64,000 nucleotides of DNA from Streptomyces rimosus (GTDB taxonomy: Bacteria > Actinomycetota > Actinomycetes > Streptomycetales > Streptomycetaceae), in NCBI RefSeq assembly GCF_008704655.1, contig NZ_CP023688.1, positions 9,241,001 to 9,305,000 on the forward strand. Reading direction: 5' to 3'. Shown here one piece after another: positions 10,638 to 19,361 of the stretch. Each line of letters opens with the position of its first letter. Position 1 is the first letter of the stretch. Below the pieces are notes generated by a model. It did not search any database, had not been told where the DNA came from, and saw only the letters and a program-made list of their open reading frames with translations. The translations under genes and the position numbers were made by a program.

Positions 10638-11561
10638 TTAGGGCTTATACACAGCGTCGCTCCCGTACAACTCCCTGGTGAACGCGGAGACATCGGCGCT
10701 GCGGTCGGTGTTGTCGAGGTTGTACGTGAGATATACGCCGTACCCTTCGCGGACGGTGCGGCGGGCGAGGTCGGTGGTCGTGCTCTGCGGGGTCCGGCCG
10801 ATCTCGACAGCCGCCGGCGAGAGCTTCGACTTGGGGAGTGCGATGCCGGGGACCTGCCAGGTGCCGTAGTACGGGTTCCAGGCGTAGTCGAACTTGGAGG
10901 AGATGTTGACGCCGCCGTAGGAGAGGCGCGACGCGGACGGGCCGATGTTGTAGAGGCTGATGATCTTGTTCGGCATGTTGGCGCGCAGCGCCGTCACCAA
11001 GTGCACGAACGAGCTGTTGTTGGGCTGGCCGGTGCCGTTGGTGCCGTACTTGGCGTACTCGTCGTCGAAGTCGATGCCGTCCAGGCCGTACTTGGTCACG
11101 GTGTCCGACAGCTGTTTCGCGAACGCCGAAGCCGCTTGCTGCGACGGGAAGTTGGCGAAGCCCGCGCCCTGGTGGTTGCCGAGTACCGAGAGAGTGACCT
11201 TTATGCCTTTCCGCTGCAACGGCCGAACCTCGGTGGCAACGTTGTCAAGGACGCGCTGCACGTTCTCGTTGAAGTGCAGGTACGCCGCCTTCGTGTCCGT
11301 GTTGTAGTTGATGTTCGCTGCGAAGATCACGGCGACGTCGAAGACGTTGCCACCGCCGTTGGCGAGGGTGTATTTGCCCACGTTGAGCATGCTGTGGTTG
11401 TTCACCTCGACGTAGGCCACCGAGGTCGGTCCCTGCTTCCGGGGAGCGGGGGTGGTGGCGGCTGCCGCGCCGGTCGGGGCGGTGGCGCCGATGGCGAGGG
11501 CCGCGATGGCCGAGAGCGTGAGTGCGGCCGTCCGCACTCTGCGGCGTATCAGATGCAACAT
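10638..11561 (-). CDS. Secreted endo-beta-N-acetylglucosaminidase (Endo H type, GH18)
   Basis: This 307-residue protein has a signal peptide (about residues 1-35, with Ala-rich cleavage) followed by a mature domain nearly collinear with Streptomyces plicatus Endo H: GPTSVAYVEVNNHSMLNVGK, VFDVAVIFAANINY and ALRANMPNKIISLYNIGPSA. The GH18 catalytic motif is DGIDFDDEYA at residues 161-170, with Glu168 as the proton donor. The enzyme cleaves the chitobiose core of high-mannose N-glycans outside the cell. The ATG at 11561 follows GGGAG. The gene is divergent from the NRPS gene and probably marks the left boundary of that cluster. Confidence 0.95.
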   Translation of the reverse strand: MLHLIRRRVRTAALTLSAIAALAIGATAPTGAAAATTPAPRKQGPTSVAYVEVNNHSMLNVGKYTLANGGGNVFDVAVIFAANINYNTDTKAAYLHFNENVQRVLDNVATEVRPLQRKGIKVTLSVLGNHQGAGFANFPSQQAASAFAKQLSDTVTKYGLDGIDFDDEYAKYGTNGTGQPNNSSFVHLVTALRANMPNKIISLYNIGPSASRLSYGGVNISSKFDYAWNPYYGTWQVPGIALPKSKLSPAAVEIGRTPQSTTTDLARRTVREGYGVYLTYNLDNTDRSADVSAFTRELYGSDAVYKP

Positions 11562-11995
11562 GGGGGATCGGTCTCCCGTCGTAGGGGCCGGCGCCCGACC
11601 TGTTCGATGGCGCCGGGTGAGATCTGCGAGTTTTACACTCGATTCAGGTGTTCCGGAAGAGGCCCATTGGCTTTATAGGTGAGCTTCCAAAACTGGCCCA
11701 GGGTTGTCAGGGCTATGCCGGGGGGCGGCCGTAGCGGTGTGACGACCTCGCCGGTGAGTCGGTTTGCGTCCCCCAGTAACTCCTCGCTCCTGGCTCTGGG
11801 GTCTCCTGCCTGGCCCGTACGGACCCGCTCGACCTCGGTGCCCGACACCACCCACGGCGCGGTCCGGGCTTTCTTCGGCCCCCGGAGTTCTCCCGCGGAC
11901 CGGCCGGCCAGTGCCGGAACGAACGATGCCATTCCCGCCACGACAGGTGCGGTTTTCGCCACAGAATCAAGGGATTTGCCCAGTCGCGAGGCGGC
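11562..11995. promoter_or_regulatory. Divergent promoter region of Endo H and NRPS genes
   Basis: This 434-bp gap separates the Endo H gene (minus) from the NRPS gene (plus). A minus-strand open frame from 11633 to about 11932 has moderately biased codons, but no recognisable family and no ribosome binding site, so I do not call it. No dyad operator stood out. Confidence 0.4.
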
Positions 11996-14900
11996 ATGAT
12001 CCGCTGCATGAAAAGGACCGCGGTTGCCGGATCGACCCTCCCGGAGACGCAAGCGCAGGTGAAAGACCGTGCGCAGAACCCGCTGCATGGGCAGAGCCCG
12101 CTGACGGCGTACCAACGCGATATCTGGGCCGCCAGTTCTCAGGCTCCGCAATCGCCGCAGTTCAACTGCGTCATTCACGAACGATTACGGGGCGGGATCG
12201 ATCTCGATGCACTCGCCGAGTGCATCGTGCGTGCGCTGTCTCGCCACGAGGCGTTCCGGCTGCGGTTCGGTGAAAGGGCGGGGACGCCCTTTCAGTGGGT
12301 GGCGGGGGAGGGCGGCTTCGGGGTCCGCAGGGTGGACCTCGCGCAGGAGCCCGAACCGGACGTCGCGTGCGCCGAGTGGATCCGGCGCTCGTTGGCGATG
12401 CCGCTGTCGCTCACGGACAGCGGCCCCCTGGTCGAAGCCACGCTGCTGGTGGAGAGCCCGGACGTCACGCATCTGCATGTCAAGACGCACCACATCGTCG
12501 CCGACGGCTGGGCCCTCAACCGGCTGAGCCACGAGATCCTCGAGGACTACGCGCGGGCCACGGGTGGCGACGGGGAGCGCACGGGGTGTCACGAGCCTGC
12601 CTCCTACCTTGCGTTCGTCGAGGAGGAAGCCGCCTACCGTGCCGGTGCCGAAGGTGATCGCGACCGTGCCTTCCACCGGGAAACCCTCGCCGACGTGGCG
12701 CCCGCGCTCTTCACGGGCACGGCCGGCGGGAGCGGGCGCGGCCGTCATGGGTTCGTCGTCGAGGGCCGTATCGTCGACCGGGTCCGTGCCGCCGGCTGCT
12801 CGCCGTTCGCGTACGTCGCGGCCATGTTCGGTACCTGGCTGACGCGACTGCACCGTGGCCAGGAAGTGGTGCTGGGCGTCCCGTTACTCAACCGGCCCGA
12901 AGACCACCACAAGAAGATCATCGGTCAGTTCGCCAACACGCTGCCGCTGCGGGTCCCGGCACACGGCGGGCGCACGGTACGGGAACTGGTCGCCGAGACC
13001 CGGAAGGCGGCCCGTGCGCTGCAGCGCCATGAACGGCTCTCGCTGGGCGACGTCCTGAGGGAACTGCCCCCGTCGGCCGAGGGCCCCCGCCGGCTCTTCG
13101 ACGTGACGCTCTCCTACCTGCACTGGTCGTGTCCGGCGCTGGTACCGGGCGTCGAACGGCAGCTCACCCTGATGGCTCCCTCGCACGATCAGGACGCCCT
13201 GGGCGTCATGGTCTTCGCCTTCGACGGCACGGCCGACATGCGCATCGAGCTGGACTACGCCCTCGATGTCTTCGACGAGGACCTGCCCATCGCCTCGGTC
13301 GCCGGCCACCTCGCGACGCTCCTGGAGCGCGGCGTGGACCTGCTGGACGAGCCCGTGTCGGCCGTCCCGATGCTGGAACCCGCCGAACACGAGGACCTCA
13401 CCGCGGTGCGCAGCCACGGTCCGACAGTGCCGTACGCGGACCAGGCCACGCTGCACGGCCTGTTCGAGGAGCAGGCCGCCCGCATCCCGGGGCAGACTGC
13501 CGTCCTTGGTGCCACTGGCGAAGTGCTGACCTACGCCGAACTGGACGAGCGGGCCAACCGGGTCGCCCGGGCCCTGCGCGAGGAGGGCGTCGGCCCCGGC
13601 GACCGGGTCGCGGTGATGATGGAGCGGGGGCCCCAGCTGCTCGTGGCGCTCCTGGGCACGCTGAAGTCAGGGGGCGCCTACGTACCGGTGGATCCCGGCT
13701 ATCCGTCCGAACGCGTGCGGTTCCTGCTGGACGACAGCCGCGCCAAGGTGGTGATCGTGGACGGCCCCGGCCCCGGCCGTAACCCCGCCGCCGGTGGGGC
13801 CGACGGGGCGAAGGTGCGGCATGTCGATGAGCTGCTGCAGGCCGGCGGTGCCCCCCTTCCGCCGCTGGCCGGCGCCCGCGATCTGGCCTATGTCATCTAC
13901 ACCTCCGGCTCGACCGGCCGGCCCAAGGGTGTGATGGTCGAGCACCACAGTGTCGTCAACCGCCTCGCCTGGATGCAGCGCCGCTATCCGCTGGGCGACG
14001 GTGACGTCCTGTTGCAGAAGACGCCGGTGTCCTTCGACGTCTCGGTGTGGGAATTGTTCTGGTGGGCCGTCGAGGGCGCGACGGTGGCCCTGCTGCCGCC
14101 CGGCGGCCAGCAGGATCCGCGCGAGATCCTGCGGGCGGTCCGTGACCAGCGGGTCAGCGTCGTGCACTTCGTGCCCTCGATGCTCGGTCCGTTCCTCGAC
14201 CTGCTCCAGGAACAGCCAGACGCCCGCGCGGGCCTGGGCTCCTTGCGGTACGTCTTCTGCAGCGGCGAGGCCCTGCCGCCGGAGCGGGTCGAGCAGTTCA
14301 ACCGCGTCTTCGGCATACCCGGTGCGCAGGGCCGGGTACGGCTGGTCAACCTGTACGGGCCGACCGAGGCGACGGTCGATGTCTCGTATTACGAGTGTCC
14401 GGACGATCCGGCTCAAAGCGTCACACGGGTCCCCATCGGCCGGCCGATCGACAACACCCGGCTGTACGTCCTGGGCCCCGGTGATCTGCCCCAGCCGGTG
14501 GGTGTCGCCGGTGAGCTGTGTATCGGCGGCGTTCAGGTCGCCCGGGGCTACCTGAATCGTCCGGAGCTGACCGCCGAGAAATTCGTCGGCGACCCGTTCG
14601 TCCCGGGCGGGCGCCTGTACCGTACCGGCGACCTCGCACGGTGGCTGGCCGACGGCACCCTGGAGTACCTCGGGCGGATCGACGGCCAGGTCAAGGTCCG
14701 GGGCAACCGGGTGGAGCCGGGCGAGGTGGCCGGCGCCCTGCGCGGCCTGCCCGGTATCCGCGACGCCATCGTCGTGGACCGCACCACCGCCGCCCGCGGC
14801 ACCCACCTCGTGGGCTATTACGTCGCCGATGCCGCCCTGGACCCCGCTCACCTGCGCGAACTGCTCGGACAACAGCTGCCGGCGTTCATGGTCCCAGCCT

Positions 14901-17900
14901 TCTTCGTGCGGATCGACGCCGTTCCGCTGACCCCGAACGGCAAGGCCGACCGCCGCGCGCTGCCCCCGCCCCAGGAAGCCGCGGAGCCGGTCACCGGCCT
15001 GCCGCCGCGCGACCGTACCGAGGCCGCCCTGGCCGAGATCTGGGCCGGGGTGCTCGGCCACGACGCCGTCGGCGTCCACGACGACTACTTCACGCTCGGC
15101 GGCGACTCGATCCTCATGCTCAAGGTGCGCGCCCAGGCCGAGGCACGGGGCCTGCGCTTCTCCCTGACCGACCTGATCCGCAACCCGACGGTGGCGGCTC
15201 TGGCCCCGCGCGTCGAGAGCCTGGCAGCGCCCGGCGGCGATTCCGCTCCCGCCCCGTTCGCCCTCGTGTCCGGCGTGGACCGGGCCCGTCTGGAAGGCGC
15301 CGAGGACGCCTGGCCGCTCACCCGGCTCCAGCTCGGCCTGCTCTACCACAGCCGCAGGCGCGAGAGGTCCGCCACGTACAAGGACGTCTTCCAGTACACC
15401 CTCGAACTCCCCTGGGACGAGGCAGCGTTCCGCCGGTCGTTCGACAAGCTGGTGGCGCGTCATCCGGTGCTGCGTTCCGCCTTCGACCTGGCGGGTTTCT
15501 CCGAGCCGTTGCAGGTCGTCCGTCCGCAGGCGCCCGGCGGCCTGGACATCGTCGATCTGCGTCCGCTCGACGGTGCCGCGGCCGACGCCGAGATCCGCGC
15601 GCACATCGAACAGCGCCGTCACCATGCCTACGCCGTCGACCGGGCGCCGCTGTACCTCTTCCGGGCGCACGTGCGGCCGGGGGCCGTCGAGCTGGTCCTC
15701 AGTTTCCACCACGCGCTGCTCGACGGCGGCAGCGTGGCCAACCTCCTCCAGGAACTCCTCCAGGACTACGCGCACGGGCTGGGGCTGGGTATCGGCCCCG
15801 TCGACGGCACCGTCCCGCCCTCGGCGGCGTCCTACGTACGCGAGGAACTGGCCGCCCTGGAATCCGCGCAGGCGCGGCAGTACTGGAAGGAGAAGCTGGC
15901 CGGCTGCGAGCTGCTGCAGATCGAACCGTTCGGGACCCACCTGCCCGGCACCGGCCGGGGACCGGTCACGCACCGCGCCGACCTGCCCGACGAGCTTCTC
16001 GCCCAGGTGCGCACGTTCGCCGCCGAGCAGGGTCTGCCCGTCAAGTCCGTGCTCTTCGCGGCGCACTGCCTGACGCTGGCCATGTTCGCCGGTACCCACG
16101 ATGTCACCACCGGGCTGATCACCCACGGACGGCCCGAGCTCGCCCACGCCGAACGCACCGCCGGACTCTTCCTGAACACCGTGCCCCTGCGCCTGGACGT
16201 CGCGCAGCCCCGATGGCTGGACGTGGCGCGCGAGGCTTTCCGGCAGGAACAGGACGGCCACCCCCACCGGCGCTACCCGCTGAGCGCCGTCCAGGAGGAC
16301 CACGGCGGCCCGGTTCTGGACACCGCCTTCAACTACGTGCACTTCCACCAGCTGTCCGAGGTCCTCGCGCTGCCGGAGATACGGCTGCGCACCTTCCGTA
16401 CCTGGGAGGAGAGCGAATTCCGGTTCCTGGTCAACGCGTTCACCGAACCGGACAGCGGCAGCGTGTGGCTGCGGATCGACTGCGGCAGCGACGGGGCCAC
16501 CGCGGAGCAGGCCCGTCTGTTCGCCGACGGCTACCAGAAGATTCTGCGCCGGATGGTGGAGGAACCGCACACGGAGCCCGATGTCGCCTTCCTCGCCCCC
16601 CGGCCGGTCCGCGCCAGGGCCACACCCCGGCCCACCGTCGTCGACAGCTTCCTGCGCCAGGCGGCCCGCACCCCGGACGCGACCGCCCTGGCGATGGGGG
16701 AGGAGCGGTGGAGTTACGCGCGGCTGGCCGAGACGGCCGGCCGGGTGGCCCGGCGGCTGGGCGCGCTCGGCGCTTCGCCCCAGGCCCGGATCGGGATCGC
16801 CATGGACCGCTCACCGCAGACCATCGCCGTGGTCCTGGGCGTTCTGCGGGCCGGGTGCGCCGTGGTGCCGCTGGACGTCGGCTACCCCGCCCCGCGGCTG
16901 GCCATGATGCTGGAAGAGGCCCGGCCCTTCCGCGTCATCGCCCATGCCGCCCACGCCCACCTCGTCGACGATCCGTCGCTGCTGCTGCCCGCCGAGTCGA
17001 TCACCGAACCGACCGCAGGAGCCGCCACGGAGCCCGCAGCCGAGATCCCCGCCGACAGCACCGCCTACGTCCTGTTCACCTCCGGCTCCACCGGACGCCC
17101 CAAGGGCGTGGCCATGCCGCACCGCTCCCTGGCCGGCCTGGTCGCCTGGCAGACCCGGGCCGCCAGCGGTGCGGTGGGCGGCGCCACCCTCCAGTACGCG
17201 CCGCTGAGCTTCGACGTCTCCTTCCAAGAGATCTTCTCCACGCTGTGCTCCGGCGGCACGCTGCACCTGGTGGGCGACGCCGAGCGGCGCGACATGCCCC
17301 AGCTGCTGCGACTGATCGACCGCGAGGGCATCGAGCGGGTCTTCCTGCCCTACGTGGCCCTGCAGCACCTGGCCGAGACCGCCCAGGCACTCGACCTCAC
17401 CCCCCGTGCACTGCGGGTGCTGGTCTCCGCCGGCGAACAACTGCGCGTCACCCCGGAGATCCGCAGGCTGTGCTCCGCACTGCCGGGCGCCGTCCTGGAC
17501 AACCAGTACGGGCCGACCGAGACCCACGTCGCCACCGCCTTCACCATGACCGGCGACCCGGCCGCCTTCCCCGCACTGCCCCCGATCGGACACCCCATCG
17601 ACGGCGCCGAGGCGCACGTGCTGGACGAGCGGATGCGCCCGGTGCCCGTCGGCGTGCGCGGCACCATCCACCTCGGCGGCACCTGCCTGGCCGACGGCTA
17701 CGAAGGCCGCCCCGACCTCACCAAGGAACGCTTCGTCCGGCACCCCTTCGCAGACGAGGGCCACCTGCTCTACGACACCGGCGACCTCGGGATGGTGCTG
17801 CCCGACGGGACGCTGGTGTACGCCGGGCGGGCCGACACCCAGGTCAAGGTACGCGGCCACCGCGTCGAACCGGCCGAGGTGGAACTGGCCCTGACCGCTC

Positions 17901-19285
17901 TCGCCGGGCAGTACCCGAACCTGCGCGACGCCGCGGTCGTGGCCCGCCACCACGCGAACGGCGAGTGCCTCCTTACGGCCTTCCTCGTCGGCGAGGGCAC
18001 CAGCGCGGACCTGACCGGCATCCGCGAACGGCTGCGTACCACGCTGCCCGAGCACCTGGTGCCCTCCCACCTGCGATGGGTGACCCACCTGCCCCTGACC
18101 CCCAGCGGCAAGCGGGACGACGCCGCCCTGCGCTCCCTGCCGCTCACCCCCACCGCCGAAACCGACGGCGCAGCCCCGCAGGATCCTTACGAACGCGCGG
18201 TGGCCGAGATGCTGGCGGACCTGCTGCAACTGCCCGCCGTCGGCGTGCACGACAGCCTCTTCGACCTGGGCGGCACCTCGCTGACCGTGATGCGGTTGGT
18301 GGTGCAGATCGAGCAGCGTTACGCCGTGCATATCCCGTTGTCGCAGTTCATCGCGACCCCCACCGCGGCTGGGCTTGCGGCGCGGTTGCGTGCGGGTGGC
18401 GCGGTCGCGGCCTTCGACCCGTTGGTGCCGATCCGCCCGCAGGGCACCCGCCCGCCGCTGTTCATGGTGCACCCCATGGGCGGCAACGTGCTGTGCTATG
18501 TGCCCTTCGCCCGGCACCTTCCCGACGACCAGCCGCTGTACGCGCTCCAGGCGGCCGGTGCCGATCCCGGTACCACGCCGCTGCGTACCGTCGAGGAGAT
18601 CGCGGCCAGTTACATCGCCGCGCTGCGTACGGTGCAGCCGCACGGCCCGTACGCCATCGGCGGGTGGTCCTTCGGCGGTTTCGTCGCCTTCGAGATCGCA
18701 CGCCAGTTGCGGGCGGCCGGGGAGGACGTGGCCCGCCTGGTGCTCCTGGACACCACCGCGCTGACCCAGGGAGAGCGTCACCGGCACGACGACGACGCTC
18801 TGCTGGGGTGGTTCTTCTGGGAGCTGCTGTGGCTGGAGCGCGGTGGCGATTCCTCGATGCAGCGCTTTCCGGAGGAACTGGTCTCGCCGGAGGAGAAGTT
18901 CGACTTCATCGCCCGTGTCGCGGCCGAGGAGGGCGTTGTGCCGGCCGGCAGTTCGGGCGCCGTCATACGCCGGCTCTTCCGTCTCTATCAGGCGAACTGG
19001 CAGGCGACGCTCAACTACCGGCCCGAAGCCGGGGACCTGGGACTGACCCTGGTCCGTGCCGCCGAGCCGCTGCCAAAGGTCCTGGCCGCGATGCACAGCG
19101 CGGCCGGAAGCCGCCACGAGGACCCCACCAACGGCTGGAGCGATATGACCGACGGCCCCCTTGAGGTGGTCAGCGTTCCCGGCGACCACCTCACGATCAT
19201 GGAAGAACCGTACGTGCAACACGTGGCCAAGACGGTCGCGGACCTGATCGGGCCCGGACCGGCCGGATCTGACGGGGAGCGCTGA
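11996..19285 (+). CDS. Dimodular NRPS, C-A(Ser)-T-C-A(Pro-like)-T-TE
   Basis: This 2,429-residue synthetase has two complete modules. C1 spans about residues 33-470 with HHIVADG at 165-171; coming first, it is probably a starter C domain that acylates the first residue. A1 (about 482-990) has TSGSTG at 636 and specificity residues D-V-W-H-F-S-L-V-D-K, the serine code of EntF. T1 has GGDSI (Ser1038). C2 (about 1095-1525) has HHALLDG at 1238. A2 (about 1548-2045) reads approximately D-V-Q-F-V-A-Q-V-A-K, closest to proline codes. T2 has GGTSL (Ser2095). The TE has GWSFGG with Ser2225, Asp2252 and His2398. There are no epimerisation domains. TTA codons occur at residues 64 and 297. An ATG at 12008 is an alternative start. 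Its stop lies 76 nt before the preferred start of the FAD gene. Confidence 0.97.
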   Translation: MIRCMKRTAVAGSTLPETQAQVKDRAQNPLHGQSPLTAYQRDIWAASSQAPQSPQFNCVIHERLRGGIDLDALAECIVRALSRHEAFRLRFGERAGTPFQWVAGEGGFGVRRVDLAQEPEPDVACAEWIRRSLAMPLSLTDSGPLVEATLLVESPDVTHLHVKTHHIVADGWALNRLSHEILEDYARATGGDGERTGCHEPASYLAFVEEEAAYRAGAEGDRDRAFHRETLADVAPALFTGTAGGSGRGRHGFVVEGRIVDRVRAAGCSPFAYVAAMFGTWLTRLHRGQEVVLGVPLLNRPEDHHKKIIGQFANTLPLRVPAHGGRTVRELVAETRKAARALQRHERLSLGDVLRELPPSAEGPRRLFDVTLSYLHWSCPALVPGVERQLTLMAPSHDQDALGVMVFAFDGTADMRIELDYALDVFDEDLPIASVAGHLATLLERGVDLLDEPVSAVPMLEPAEHEDLTAVRSHGPTVPYADQATLHGLFEEQAARIPGQTAVLGATGEVLTYAELDERANRVARALREEGVGPGDRVAVMMERGPQLLVALLGTLKSGGAYVPVDPGYPSERVRFLLDDSRAKVVIVDGPGPGRNPAAGGADGAKVRHVDELLQAGGAPLPPLAGARDLAYVIYTSGSTGRPKGVMVEHHSVVNRLAWMQRRYPLGDGDVLLQKTPVSFDVSVWELFWWAVEGATVALLPPGGQQDPREILRAVRDQRVSVVHFVPSMLGPFLDLLQEQPDARAGLGSLRYVFCSGEALPPERVEQFNRVFGIPGAQGRVRLVNLYGPTEATVDVSYYECPDDPAQSVTRVPIGRPIDNTRLYVLGPGDLPQPVGVAGELCIGGVQVARGYLNRPELTAEKFVGDPFVPGGRLYRTGDLARWLADGTLEYLGRIDGQVKVRGNRVEPGEVAGALRGLPGIRDAIVVDRTTAARGTHLVGYYVADAALDPAHLRELLGQQLPAFMVPAFFVRIDAVPLTPNGKADRRALPPPQEAAEPVTGLPPRDRTEAALAEIWAGVLGHDAVGVHDDYFTLGGDSILMLKVRAQAEARGLRFSLTDLIRNPTVAALAPRVESLAAPGGDSAPAPFALVSGVDRARLEGAEDAWPLTRLQLGLLYHSRRRERSATYKDVFQYTLELPWDEAAFRRSFDKLVARHPVLRSAFDLAGFSEPLQVVRPQAPGGLDIVDLRPLDGAAADAEIRAHIEQRRHHAYAVDRAPLYLFRAHVRPGAVELVLSFHHALLDGGSVANLLQELLQDYAHGLGLGIGPVDGTVPPSAASYVREELAALESAQARQYWKEKLAGCELLQIEPFGTHLPGTGRGPVTHRADLPDELLAQVRTFAAEQGLPVKSVLFAAHCLTLAMFAGTHDVTTGLITHGRPELAHAERTAGLFLNTVPLRLDVAQPRWLDVAREAFRQEQDGHPHRRYPLSAVQEDHGGPVLDTAFNYVHFHQLSEVLALPEIRLRTFRTWEESEFRFLVNAFTEPDSGSVWLRIDCGSDGATAEQARLFADGYQKILRRMVEEPHTEPDVAFLAPRPVRARATPRPTVVDSFLRQAARTPDATALAMGEERWSYARLAETAGRVARRLGALGASPQARIGIAMDRSPQTIAVVLGVLRAGCAVVPLDVGYPAPRLAMMLEEARPFRVIAHAAHAHLVDDPSLLLPAESITEPTAGAATEPAAEIPADSTAYVLFTSGSTGRPKGVAMPHRSLAGLVAWQTRAASGAVGGATLQYAPLSFDVSFQEIFSTLCSGGTLHLVGDAERRDMPQLLRLIDREGIERVFLPYVALQHLAETAQALDLTPRALRVLVSAGEQLRVTPEIRRLCSALPGAVLDNQYGPTETHVATAFTMTGDPAAFPALPPIGHPIDGAEAHVLDERMRPVPVGVRGTIHLGGTCLADGYEGRPDLTKERFVRHPFADEGHLLYDTGDLGMVLPDGTLVYAGRADTQVKVRGHRVEPAEVELALTALAGQYPNLRDAAVVARHHANGECLLTAFLVGEGTSADLTGIRERLRTTLPEHLVPSHLRWVTHLPLTPSGKRDDAALRSLPLTPTAETDGAAPQDPYERAVAEMLADLLQLPAVGVHDSLFDLGGTSLTVMRLVVQIEQRYAVHIPLSQFIATPTAAGLAARLRAGGAVAAFDPLVPIRPQGTRPPLFMVHPMGGNVLCYVPFARHLPDDQPLYALQAAGADPGTTPLRTVEEIAASYIAALRTVQPHGPYAIGGWSFGGFVAFEIARQLRAAGEDVARLVLLDTTALTQGERHRHDDDALLGWFFWELLWLERGGDSSMQRFPEELVSPEEKFDFIARVAAEEGVVPAGSSGAVIRRLFRLYQANWQATLNYRPEAGDLGLTLVRAAEPLPKVLAAMHSAAGSRHEDPTNGWSDMTDGPLEVVSVPGDHLTIMEEPYVQHVAKTVADLIGPGPAGSDGER

Positions 19286-19361
19286 CCGCATGCCGACAGT
19301 CTCAGACCAACCACAGAGCCCCGAAAGCCGGGCAAACCCAGCGAACTCAAGGAGCCGACCG

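Noticed and set aside
11633..12178. Minus-strand frame in the NRPS upstream region, perhaps a small regulator
   Set aside because: Moderate codon bias but no recognisable domain or ribosome binding site, and it overlaps the NRPS start.
13667..16570. Very long open frame antisense to the NRPS gene
   Set aside because: It is the complementary frame of a high-GC gene, has no family resemblance and no ribosome binding site. Long antisense frames are expected in Streptomyces.
14518..19164. 1,548-codon open frame in another plus frame of the NRPS gene
   Set aside because: The translation is Arg/Pro/Gly-rich low-complexity sequence, typical of a shadow frame.
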